Part shown: positions 46,806 to 57,638 of the stretch, in pieces
Layout of the letters: every line of letters begins with the position of its first letter
Position numbering within the stretch: the first letter of the stretch is position 1
Assembly: GCA_003971905.1 (NCBI GenBank)
Contig: RSEE01000023.1
Span: 702,179-766,178 of the forward strand
Length of the DNA stretch: 64,000 nt
Direction: 5' to 3'
Source: Moniliella sp. 'wahieum'
Taxonomy: Eukaryota > Basidiomycota > Moniliellomycetes > Moniliellales > Moniliellaceae
Made by a program: the position numbers and the translations under genes
Notes under the pieces: model-generated
What the model was told of the DNA's origin: nothing
Databases searched by the model: none
Seen by the model: the letters and a program-made list of their open reading frames with translations, nothing else

Positions 46806-46836
46806 CTCTTCCTCCTCCTCCTCCTCCTCCTCCTCC
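46806..46836 (+). repeat. (CCT)n microsatellite
   Basis: CTTCCTCCTCCTCC repeat just downstream of the F-box gene stop, in its 3' UTR region. Confidence 0.9.
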
Positions 46837-46981
46837 TGTTTCTCTCCTCTTCCCTCTCCATCTCCTCCAGATTGCCCTCTCCATAACTCGAGAGCGAGCA
46901 GAAGTCGAGCATGGCATGTGTACACAGACTTGGAATCGCCCCATGTGTCAATAGCCACCTCTTTGTGGTGCGCCCATCAAA

Positions 46982-47052
46982 GGGCGGATAGCTCAGGGTA
47001 GAGCGCTTGCTTAGCATGCATGAGGTCCGGGGTTCAATTCCCTGTTCGTCCA
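46982..47052 (+). tRNA. tRNA-Ala (AGC)
   Basis: Cloverleaf of 71 bases without intron. Acceptor stem GGGCGGA pairs with TTCGTCC and keeps the G3-U70 wobble that identifies alanine tRNAs. D arm GCTC-AGGGTA-GAGC; anticodon loop TTAGCAT (anticodon AGC); T arm CGGGG-TTCAATT-CCCTG; discriminator A. The anticodon stem CTTGC/GCATG has one T-T mismatch. A T run (TTTTGTTTTTT) at 47053-47063 is a fitting Pol III terminator. CCA is not encoded beyond the discriminator, as expected for eukaryotes. Confidence 0.95.
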
Positions 47053-47931
47053 TTTTGTTTTTTGGACTGGGAGGGACTCTTCCCTGAGCTGGCATGCTCG
47101 AAACCATCAAGACCCACACCATGCTGATATTGACGCTCTGGCTGTTCGTACCCTCACCGCCTCACCATCTCACCAACCAAAGTTCCATCGCTCCAGGTGC
47201 CCACCCATCCCAACTCATGCTTCAAAGTAACGCCTGCCCCTCCGTCGATCCTCCAGGTACTACATACTTCCCATCCCATCCCACGCGCGGGGTTTACCCA
47301 TGGTCAACGCGAACTGAATCCGATCCCATCCTCCGATGGGTCCCAACAAATTCATAGCACATGCAGAATACAGTTGGAGCGCACGAACAATGACGCAAAA
47401 GGTAATACTAACGCAGCACAAGGGGGTGGGTGTAGGGGGGGAGTGTGACCTTACTGCAGTACGACAAGGCCAGGGGGAAGGGGGAAAACGGGCAGGGGAG
47501 ACCACCAGCGCGGGAGGGACAACGGACGAAAGGGCCAGAGACACTGTACCCCCACGCCGGCAGGGCATCCTGCTAACGGCCCCAAAGCGCCAGGTGAGCG
47601 ACCCATCCGTCGTCGTCGTCTCCCTCACCGGCATAGTTGGGCTACCTTGGGCTCCAAGGCCGCACCCGCCTCCCCCCGCCGGACCGAGCGCACGTCAAGT
47701 CAACACACAAATACGAGGCAAAATAAGCGCCTAGCCAGGTATCAGCTGGCCAGGGCGAAACGAGAGCGAGGGCGGGGGACAAAGTGCCCCGACAAGGCCA
47801 ACTGAAGGCGAGGGGGCAAACTGAAGGCCACACTCACACTGTGGGGGTAGCGCAAAAAGAGAGAAAGGGAGCCAAAGGGGAAAGGAGAGCCAAAGCCAAA
47901 GCCAAAACTAAAACCAAAGGGCCGCAGCGGT
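47053..47931. other. Intergenic region downstream of the tRNA
   Basis: No supported gene. It contains G-rich stretches (47420-47520) and a GCCAAA repeat block (47888-47920) just past the 3' end of the next minus-strand gene. Confidence 0.55.
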
Positions 47932-50900
47932 TACTGCTCCATTGGCTCGGGGGGATAGACGGGCGTAGCGTGGGCCGTGGGTGGCGGAGCGGGGGCCGGC
48001 GCGGCAGGCTCGCTGCTCGCTGGCCCAGGAGCGCGATAAAGCGAGTTGGGCGCATAGACCGGAGCTAAAATTTGCTCGGGCGAGCGAGGCGGGGGGCGTC
48101 CGCAGGCCGATCGGGCGGGTGCATGAGTGAGGTGGAGGCGGGAGCGTGCGCGTGCACCTGCGCGTGCACCTGCGCAGCAGGCTCGGGCGGCGGCGCATGC
48201 TCCGCGTCCAACGTGCCGGGCGGGGCGGCGCGTGCGCCTGCGAGGCAGACCGAACGTGCGGGTTACGTGCGGGCGGGAGCACGAGGGGGAAGTGGGAGGC
48301 GTGGTCTTGTTGTTGGCTCTCAATGGTGGCCAAGAGCGCGGTGGCATGGGCGTGTTCTACACCGTGCATCGCAGCCAGCGAGACGGGCGCCGTGATGGGC
48401 GCAGCATGGGCGGGCAAGCCGGAGGCAGAGGGGACGTAGCCGTTTGGCAGCACGCCTCCTGCCGAGTGCGGAGCGTCAGGGCCAATCGGAGAGAACGGCC
48501 CGCCAGGGGCAGACGAGGTGGCAAAGGGGCTGGGAGAAAGAGCAGCAAGCCCAGTCCAGGCGTTTGCGAACCAGGTCCCGCCTCCCGCGTCGACGCGCCG
48601 CCGATCCGTCCGATTGACTCGCAGGCGGCGGCATGCTGCCCGCGCCCGCGCCCGCGCCCGCGTCCGCTGGCGGCTGCGACGCTCCCGAGGCATAACCAAA
48701 CGAGGGCGGCGGCGGAACGGGCGCCGAAGGGTCGCTGGCCGCAAGCGAGGGGGGAAGGGGCATGTGCGCCGACGTATAGTTCGGGCCCGCCGGTCCGTTC
48801 CGATCGACATCACCCGACGCTGCCTCCTCGTCCATGACCACATCCCAATCGGAGCTGGGCATGTACTCGGCCGAAGCGGGCTCGGGCTCCAGACCGCTCG
48901 GCGGTTGGACGGAGGCAGGGTATGCTTGCCGCTGCCCGCGTGGGCGGCCAAGACGCCAGGTGCAATCGGAGGCAACGTGGCTCGGGCTCATCAATCTGCA
49001 CATGCACCGTGGTCTGCAGCTGATTCAGCACCCCGTTAAACAGTAGTAGCCCACGACTTTGATCGTGTTGGCCACATCGGCCGAAGGCGGGGTGCCAAGC
49101 ATCACGGGCGCCTCCCGTCGCCCCCGAGCTGCAACCAGGCAGGCAGAACCGGCACGACATATACCGCGCGAATGTCCCGCGACGGCAGTTGCGGATCCCA
49201 CACACGCAACGGCCACGACCACTCGACGCCAACCGTAGCGCGCGTCGGCGCGGCCGCAATCCGTCGCCGGAACGCACGAAAGTCCCACACCCCTTCCACG
49301 GGCGTGTTTTGCGACGCAGCCGCTTCCTCGGGCTTGCGCCGGCGCGCGTCAAGGCGCCAAATGTTTTGCCACGCGATTTGGCCTTGCGGCCATCCTCGTT
49401 GAAACGGGCAATCCAACGGTGGTGCCACAGTACTCACTGCTTCACCTGGCGCACCGACGGCATCCCGCCACTCGCACTCGCCTCGTTCGGCTCCAGACCG
49501 GCAAAGGCAGACTGCAGCGCGGCTTGAAAGCCTTCTTGGAACGCTTGGATGCGCAGCTGAAACGGACGCCACACGCCCACTTGGTCCATGCGCGCCATAC
49601 GCTTGGGGGCCAACAACTGGTGAATTGGGTCGCCGTTGGGACCGACCATTTCCACTGCAACAATGCACGACACCCAAGTCAGCACGCTACCGTTCCATCA
49701 CAGAACGATGGAGGGGGGGGGGGGGGGGGGGCAACGTACAATCGGAACACAAGCGTTGCAAGAACTGCCACAGGACCGAGTCCAGTCGAGAGCGCAGGAC
49801 GGGATCCATCGTGGTCCGGTACTCGGGCTCGGTATCGTTTCCCACCGCCAGGCCGCCCGTGACCACGCCTTGGGCGACAACTGAAGACAGTTGTGCCACG
49901 TTTTTCTCGTACGCGTCACGGTCGGGCCCATCCGCCGTGGGCGGTGGGATGAGATGAGCAAGGATGGGAAGAGGGGGTAAGGCAGTCGCCGGCGGTTCCG
50001 TCGGCTCGGTCGGGATGGGGTCGGTCACATCGGGATTGGGTGCGTCGAGCAAAGCAGGGGAAGGGGCTAGGGGGATCAAGTGGAGCAAAGGAGGCGCGAG
50101 GGAAAGATGATTTGTATCGGTACAAAAGAAGGTGTGGACGATCCTGAGGGTGCGCGTGAGTGCACGTTGGATATCGACGCAGACAGACTGCGATAATGAC
50201 CGACCGCAGGCAACCCCGCCATCGAGTTGGACAGCAACAGCGAAGATTCCGAATCTCCCGGTCCGCCGCCCACCAGCGGTTCGTCCGAGTCCGAGTCCGA
50301 GTCAATTTCTTCCGCTTCCCCCCAAGCGTGAATCGAGTCACTGGGCTCGCACACAAACTCGGACGACAACGAGGAACCAGCCGCCGTTGTACGGCCGCTG
50401 GGACAAGGACTGGAACGGGCTTTGCAACGCCGCTCCAGCTGGCCAGGTGGAAGTGGTCGCGTCTGGCAGGGAGGAGACGGGGGTGTCAGCCATGCCAGGG
50501 ACCAAGGAGATGGCAGAATCGCCCGCATGGCCGTTCCCGCTCTCTCCCCGATTCCGACGCGCGGTGCAGCTGGGAGGTCTGGTTAAGAAACTCGGCCATT
50601 TGCGCCAACGAAGGCGGATGTGATCCCATGCTGGGCGGACCCGATGCATTCGGTGTGAACCGATGGGCGGGGGTCTGCGAGGGAGGCTGTTCGGAAGCGA
50701 GGGTGCAAAGTTAAATGTCTGAGCAGACGACGGCGGGTAGATGGTGCCCGACGGTGTCTGCTGACCTGCGGTGGACACCGGCGTGGAGGTAGAGGCCCCA
50801 TGGTGCGGGGCGGGAGACGGGTTATGGGAGCCCGGCACCGATGGATGGGAAGGCAAGCCATGGCCTTGAGGGAAACCAGACTGAGGCGGGTGGGACGAAA

Positions 50901-52236
50901 CCACAGTAGACTGGGACGAATCCGTTGGCAAGGAGGGACGATCAGTAGAGTTCCCAGGCGGCCCAGAGGATGCGGGCTCCTGTGCTGCCACCGGCGGGGG
51001 GTGGGGCGTCAGTTGCGCCGGCGTAAGCTGCTGGGATGAGTGCTGATGTTGTTGAGGTTGATGAGCAGGCTTCTCCCCCTCAGATAACATGTCACGTAAC
51101 GCCCGAGCGGCCGCGGCATGGTCCTCCCCTAGCGCGGCGGCGGCTGGTCCAACATGATCTCACGGGCTTGGTTGATGAACTGGGCCAACTGGGCAAGAGA
51201 GTGAGTTACTTGGTCCATACTGTGCTTGGCCAAGCTTTGGCGGGTAGTCATCGCGGCCATAGCTAGGCTGTCGAGGAGAGAAGAGAGACGACTCTGGATC
51301 TCGGCTGGCAGGGTGCAGGTCCAGGGAGGTGCGCTGGGCCCAGCCGCGGCGGGGGGGGAGAGACGGGCAGGACAGGGGGGGACAGTTCTGTTGCGGCTGT
51401 GTCAGGCGAGCGGACGGAGGCGCCAAGCGAGGATGTCGGGAGCGAGTGAGACGGGTAGGGAAGGAGGATGTGGAGGCGGCACTGCTGGTTCCGGTGGTGT
51501 TTTGGCTGGAAACGAGGGGAGCAAAGGGTAAGGCAGTGGGGAATTGCAGAGGCGTGAGAAGGGCGGCCTGGGTCGGAGGCGGGGCAAACGACTGCGCCTG
51601 AGCCTGGGACTGAGGGTGGGGGGAGCCTGATGGCCACTGGGAGAGGGCCCATCGGATGAGCAGAGGCATTGGCCGCGCCAAATGCAGCAGCATACCCGTA
51701 ATCCAGATCCATGGCGGAGGAGGCCTGCTGGCCCAACCCGGCGGGGAGGACAGGGCCAGCGTGGTGGGGCTGATGGTTGAGGGGCTGAGGGCGCCGGACT
51801 CGGCAGGAGGGAATGTGGTGATGACGGCAGCGAGGGACGGGTGGTGGCCGGTGGCCGGCGGGCGGGGGCGGGAAGGGAGAAGGTGGGGGGGGCAGCGGGA
51901 CAGGCGAGCGGCAGCGGCAGCGGCAGCGGCAGCGGCAGCGGCAGCGGCGGGAGGCGCATAGACGGCGGCCTGCTGGCGGCGCTGTTCGCGGAGGGTGTCG
52001 GTGGTGGCACGGTGCTGGAGCTGGCCGGCGGCGCTTGTCGTTGAGCGAGTGGCTGCGCTGGGGGCCGGCATGGGAGGGGGTGGGGGGGGTGGGCGTCGGG
52101 AGCGGGTGCGGGGAGTCGGTGGGGGCATGGGGGGCGATGGCGACGGCGCAGCATAGACCGCGAGAGCCGAGGTGGGCAGGGCAGTGGACGGAGGCTCGGA
52201 AGGAGCGGGCGCGGCGGGCGTGGCGGGCATGGCCAT
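47932..52236 (-). CDS. Conserved fungal protein of unknown function (Q/P-rich, putative regulator)
   Basis: A large protein (about 1,300 residues). ATG 52236 opens MAMPATPAAPAPSEPP. The N-terminal half is Ala/Pro/Ser-rich with a poly-Ala tract from (GGCAGC)n at 51902-51950. Then comes SLAKHSMDQVTHSLAQLAQF, INQAREIMLDQPP (51240-51145), a Gln/Pro/Ser-rich stretch, and SDSDSDEPLVGGGPGDSESS (50300). The conserved core reads TMDPVLRSRLDSVLWQFLQRL (49810-49750), MVGPNGDPIHQLLAPKRMARM, VWRPFQLRIQAFQEGF, RWIARFNEDGRKAKSRGK, GVWDFRAFRRRIAAAP, VEWSWPLRVWDPQLPSRDI and VVPVLPAWLQL (49640-49110), the last like an Ig-type domain edge. An intron at 49655-49739 joins CSD to LEMVGPNGDP. I recall this core as conserved in many fungi without a firm function. 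The C terminus is Pro/Ala/Ser-rich. Confidence 0.6.
49713..49731 (+). repeat. 19-base G homopolymer (C tract in the intron of the minus-strand gene)
   Basis: Nineteen consecutive G on the plus strand. In the gene it is a C19 tract starting three bases after the GTACGT donor of the intron at 49655-49739. Its true length is uncertain because long homopolymers are error-prone. Confidence 0.9.
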
Positions 52237-55200
52237 CGGGCCCGGAGAGGGAGGGGTGGTGGGGGGAGGGGTGGTTGGTTATAGGAAGACGCCAGCCCGC
52301 GTGGCTTAGCAGCGACGCAGACGAGGTGCTGGCCGTCTGGGCTGGCCCCGTGCTGGTGTGCTCGATCATTGATTCCATGGGTCATCGATCCGCAGTCACG
52401 AGTCACGCATCGCATGTGCCTCTGGCCAGGCACGCGAGAGCAGCGTCAGCGCGTCACGCGTCAGCCATCGATCGCAAGCCGCGTGCGTCGTGTCTGGCCT
52501 GCGTCTGGCCATCACCACATCACCCGCATCACCGCACCACTCTGTCAGCACGGTTCAATATTCAGCTGACCGTCTGAACCTTCACACGCTCACACGGTCA
52601 CTGGAACAGTCACTCGATTCGGCACCATCCAGTCCTGCCTCTTTGTCGTGTGTTCGCCCGTCGATATTTCCATCCCACACTCTGTCTTTCCCCGCGCCCC
52701 CTGCCCTCCCTGCCCTCCCCTTCCCCCAGGCTACTCCCCTCGGCCGCAGCCAACCCTGGCGCCGGTGTCTCTGTGTCTCAGCTGTGGCCGGTTGCCGATT
52801 GCCGATTTCCAATTGCCACCTGCCACTTGCCACTTGCGCGTACCGCCCTCGTGCATAGCACACAGGCACCTCTGCCCAAGCCCATCCCGGCAGATTTTCT
52901 CAGCCTCGCGTGCCATGTCCCAGCTTCGCCCTCGTGCAACCACAATTCCCACGGCCGGGAGGATCGGTGCAGCTCTAGGAAGAAAACTCCAGCCAGGCAC
53001 ACACTCCCGCTTCCGCCCTGCCTGCCTGTCCAACCGAAAGCTCCAGGGCCTGAAGCTTCAAGCTTCAAGCTTCACTTAACAAGGCGTACGCGCGCAACCG
53101 GTAAACTCCTCTACCGCTCGCGTGAAACAGACGGCCAAACAGCGCCAGACAGCACCCTCCTGCCCTTCTCAGCCGACAGGATCGATCACACACATCAGGC
53201 ACACCTGCATCCTGCATCATGCATGGCATCCCGGTCGTGCCATGCTCAAACGGCTGCAATTTCAATTTCGCATTTCTTTCTGCCCCCCACACTGCTCCCG
53301 TGGCAGGTAACCTGTTATTAGATTGGTCCTACAGGCAACCCTAGCGTGACAAGTGGCATGTGACATGTGATCATGTGATGAGTCATTCCGCACTTGGCCG
53401 CGCCCGTCTTTCCACTTCCAGTCTCAGCACCTCGTATCAGTTTCATAGCTAGCTAGTAACTAGTAATTTAAAGCGGCACGCGTAACGCGTACCCTCTCTA
53501 AAAGTTGTGGCTGCGTGGCTTTTCACCCAATTTCACCAAGAGGGTGTGCATGTCACATCTCTGAGGCCTGGCCTGGGGCCTGACCGCCTGAGCCTCCGCC
53601 ATGACTGAGATCTGAGAATCTGAAGCTTCTAAAGGCAACAGTGACATGGTGACATGGTGACAAGTGACAAGTGACTACCTGCTAAGTGGCTAGCGACTAG
53701 ATGTGACATGGACATGTGACATGTGACCGCCGTGATACGGTGACGACCAACGGAGTGGAAAACGTGCCCAGGTCACCCAGCCACATCAGGGATGCTCGAT
53801 GCCATGCAATGCCACGAGATCTCAAGATGAGATCGATGAGATATAATGGCTTTTTTCTCGTCCGTGCACGGTGTTTTGCCGGTTGACAGAGGATAGGATA
53901 CATCGGGAGAGCACGATGGCCACTGGGTGCTGGAAGGAAATGGTGTGACCAGGTGACCGGCGCTCGTGGGGCATGGTTGGGCCCTTTTCTTTTCTTTTCG
54001 GCAAAACATGATGGAATATAGCGCTCGAAAAGATCAGTAGACTCGCCCAAGTTCAGAGATCGAACACAATGGTGCGAGCGCCAAAACTCGTCCTCGTCAA
54101 CGACATCCACGTGGTCAAGTTCAACCGTGACGTGGAGTTATAAATCAGTCCATGAACTTGGAATAGGTCCAGATCCATGCTTGTTGGACGACGGTGACAT
54201 CGATGTTTAGCGTCGGCGGTTTCCTCTGTATGCGTCATGGTCTGATTCTCGTATCCAGCCCATTGCGCTATGTTGAATGCAGTACTGAAGGAAAGGAAAA
54301 AACGTGGAGGATGGGTGCTGAGGAGAGGTACAAGACGAAAATGACCATAAAAGGACAACGGAATTGCCGAGGAGATCGCAAAGCAGGGGGACGTCACAGC
54401 GGATAAGAGGGTGAGACATGCTTGCCACGCATTGCAAGATGGCATCCCCGCAACATATAGTAGTTAGGACAAAGCAGCAGCTATCGACAGATCTGTTTCT
54501 CCGTCCGTACCGTCATATCATGTACGATGTGAAGCTACTACTACCACTAGGTGTGAGTGATGGGGTTTGAGCTTCAACTCTAGTAGTAGCCGGCATTATG
54601 AGAAGTTCTGATGGGCTTCTTCATCATCGGATGCTCACTGTCATCTCTCCTCCCTCCCCCTCCATCCCAACCATTCTTCGCGCACATGATGTGTGTGTAA
54701 TCCACTTGAGTCGGTACCCTCGTATACATTGGGGGGTGTGGGTACGATTTGACGGCAGTTATACCCGCTGTTGGTTTGTATCACTTAGTTCCCTTTGTAT
54801 ACTATGCATGATGGCATCATGGGACTCTCAACCACTTCTTCAGTTTGGCTACAGCTGCTCGACCGACAGTTTAGCGTGTGCGCACCGAATCGGGTGGCAA
54901 GCAAACGGCGCAACCAAACTTCCGGTCGCAAAGCAATGTCGGAAAGGAACCTTGTGAGATTGCAAGGGAGGATGAGGCCTGAAAAGCTAGACACCAACCG
55001 AGGCGTGACATGGGAACCAACAGTGGAGCGACACAAATAGGAGCAGGAGGACGGGTGGTGGGGGGCAGGAGAGGCGGAAACAGTACGGATATACCTTCCA
55101 ACTCCCAAGTGATCTCCCTGAGTGGGACCGATATGGCAGCACAGGTAGAAGATATGCAACACGAAAACACGGAAGGTAAGGTGCAGAGGTTGAAGACGAG

Positions 55201-55689
55201 TTTCACTCGTCCGGCGGAGACACCGGGCTTCATAACCCTTGCTCACAAACGAGCAGTTGCCCCCACCCTCCACCAGCGCAATCGAAACGTACGGTGGGGT
55301 GAGGTGGGGAGAAGGACGGAGGATCATGGGGGAGAGGCGCATGTCGAGCAGTGCAAGGGAGGCGCGGGCGTGTTGCGAGGCGGAGGGTGTGGGCTATAAG
55401 GGTGGGTGGGTTACTGAGACGGCCATTTGAATTTGCAAGCGCCCTGGGCCGGGTGGCGCTGCACACACTTCCAATTGAGACCAAATGGCATTCCAAGCTC
55501 CATCGCCATCCATATAGTCTCCTATAGCCCGGATGGATTGTAGTCGCTGGAGGGTCCATGATCGAGTATCGATTACCTCCAAATGTGGAACCCTCTGTCA
55601 TCCGGCCCTCTGTGTCCATCCATATCCGCACCTCGCTGTCATCCGTGCCTTTTCCATGCGAGCCCAGCGTAGCCGATGGCGTCCATATA
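52237..55689. other. Long intergenic region with many 7-nt arrays
   Basis: No gene is firmly supported. Arrays: TTGCCGA and TGCCACT (52791-52838), AGCTTCA (53051-53075), GTGACAT/GTGACAA (53346-53380, 53639-53676, 53700-53727). On the minus strand at 53697-54110 one frame reads VDVVDEDEFWRSHHCVRSLN, which looks protein-like but has no recognised domain; it could be an exon of an unknown gene. The right part (54400-55000) is less GC-rich. TAGTTAC/CTAGTAACTAG elements occur near 53450-53465. Confidence 0.5.
53051..53075 (+). repeat. AGCTTCA heptamer array
   Basis: GAAGCTTCAAGCTTCAAGCT repeats, identical in sequence to the array at 12104-12125, about 41 kb away. Confidence 0.9.
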
Positions 55690-56642
55690 CAGCTCGTCGT
55701 GCGCCGTCTCGAGACGGCATCCTCCTTCTCCTTCTCTCTTCTCGGCCCGCCCGCTCTTTCCGCCTCGGCCTTTTCCCGCGCCGCCACATTCTGCAGCGAT
55801 TTTGCCAGCCGCTCATCCACTGCCGCATGCAGCACATTCAGCTTGCGCGTAATGTCGTCCAGCTTGTTGCCTGCCACATTCTTGCTGTTCAGCAGCATCT
55901 TTTCCAGCCGTCCCTCTCCTTGGCCAGCCAAGCATCCGATTCGGAAAACTTGCGAAACACGCGCTCGTAGTACCGCGCCGCCGCTGCCTTGGCCGTGCTG
56001 CTGGTCAATTGCCTGGCCTCTGCCTTGGCCAACAGATCACGAATGTAATTGTAAGCTTTGCTCTTGATCTGGTCCAGCGCCTCCTCTGCCCCCTCGGCGC
56101 TTTGGCGCGAGGTGGTGACATAGTTGTTCAACAGCCGATCCAGCGCTGGCATGCGCCCCGCCAACACCGCCAGGCTCCCGCCCGCGACGCGAAACGTGCC
56201 GGCCTGGGTATTGATAAACTTGATGAGTTCCTCCTCGGTTCGCTCTCCGCGGTACGGAAGCGGGGTTTTGCGCGTTACGCCTTCAGTTCGTTGGGTGGGC
56301 GTCAAGGCAGGGAACCAGAGAATGGTAGGGAAGCCCATGACATCGTACTTTTGTGCCAGCTCGGGATATTGGTCGCCATTCACCTGCGTACCACCACCTC
56401 GGCTTCCCTCTCAAACGCGATCGCCGTCTTGTCGTACTCGGCGCCAACGCGCGGCAGTGGCCACACCACGGCGCAAAAAATTCCACCAGCGTACTCGTCT
56501 CGGGGTTGCCCACCACCGCGTCAAACGTCTCGGGGTCAGCTGGTGCGCATGAGACGCATGTGCCTCACTCGATTCCGATGCCAGCACGGCGCTCACGCCG
56601 AACAGCGCCCAGAAGCAGGACAGTGGAGATGGACACGCGCAT
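55690..56642 (-). CDS. Protein disulfide isomerase-like, one thioredoxin domain plus ERp29-type C domain
   Basis: ER oxidoreductase. ATG 56642 gives [13 protein letters not shown] and, after a frame change, [15 protein letters not shown], a signal peptide. Then [17 protein letters not shown] (56500-56450) holds the CGHC active site. [24 protein letters not shown] carries the cis-Pro segment, followed by [20 protein letters not shown] (56250-56210). The C-terminal helical ERp29c-like domain reads [21 protein letters not shown] and [21 protein letters not shown] (55975-55840). Only one thioredoxin domain is visible, where fungal PDI-D/Erp38 proteins usually have two. The end is uncertain: one frame shows AHDELYMDA at about 55700-55675, so an HDEL-like sequence is present but not at a stop codon. 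The span end is provisional. Confidence 0.85.
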
Positions 56643-57638
56643 ATTGTTGGCAAGTGACCGACGTGGGGATCACCCTGTGGCCCTCCGTTTCCTCGTCGCC
56701 AGGAGCGGGGCAACGTGGCGCATCCGATTCACAACCAAGGAGCGGTAGGGTTGCACAACCCTAGCACAGCACACATAAACCTTGGCCTGCGAGTTTCAAT
56801 GTTCAACACAGCAGCACTGGGAGCTCTGCAATGGGATCCGAGACCGACGCCTGAAGAAACTGGTTAAAACAAAAGCTGTGGGGCCTTCGACGATCGATAT
56901 GATCGACCGTCCATCATGCATCATTTGCCATGCACCATGCCCGCTTCGTGTGGAAATGAGTGCGCACACGGACACAAGAGACGCTGAGAGGGAGGATACA
57001 CCGAGGAAGACCATCAAGCTTCAATCTCCAATGTTTCGTTGTCGACGTCCCTCTTCCTTCGGCTTTTTATCTCCGAAGAGAGAACCTTGGGTTGTTTGAA
57101 CGATTAATGATTAATGAACAGTAATAGAGTTCTGGGGAACATACTTTGCGAGTGGCGCCCACGCTTGCGCCCCTGGCGCTCGGCTTTTCGCCTCTCGCCC
57201 GCCGCTACGACCGTATTGGGGCCAAGCGCCAACCCGTTCGCGTTGGACCGAGGGCCGGGCTCTAGCTGCCCACGGGTGGTGGGTGATGGTGGTGTGGTGT
57301 GGTGGCGGCGGCGGGAAGCAACGCGGCTACCGAGCTAGCCGACAAAGGGGCGCGTTGTGGGCGCAGCCACAGCATAACCCCCCCTCTGTGGTGTCTGTTC
57401 GTATTCTGGTGTTCCACCGCGACCCAATGCACGCCCCTTCATCCTTCCTCTCTTCCTTCACCCACTCAGCATAGCCTCAGCCCGTGCCCGCTGACCCCTG
57501 TTGCCCTGTCCAGCTCTCGGCCCGCCCGGGAGACAGGGTACGCGTGGAACAGAGCACCACGTCAGTCTGCTACTCCGTGGGATACCCACCGAGCCCTTTT
57601 GGCGGGGTGCATGGCTAGAATTCCTACTTAACCCCCCG
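56643..57638. other. Divergent promoter region between the PDI and 5'-nucleotidase genes
   Basis: No supported gene. ATCATGCATCATT (56912-56925) is a short heptamer repeat. The segment 57470-57635 just upstream of ATG 57639 is C/T-rich. Confidence 0.55.

Noticed and set aside
12104-53075. Possible CRISPR-like arrays from the short repeated units
   Set aside because: Units are 7 nt and directly tandem with no spacers, and the genome is eukaryotic.
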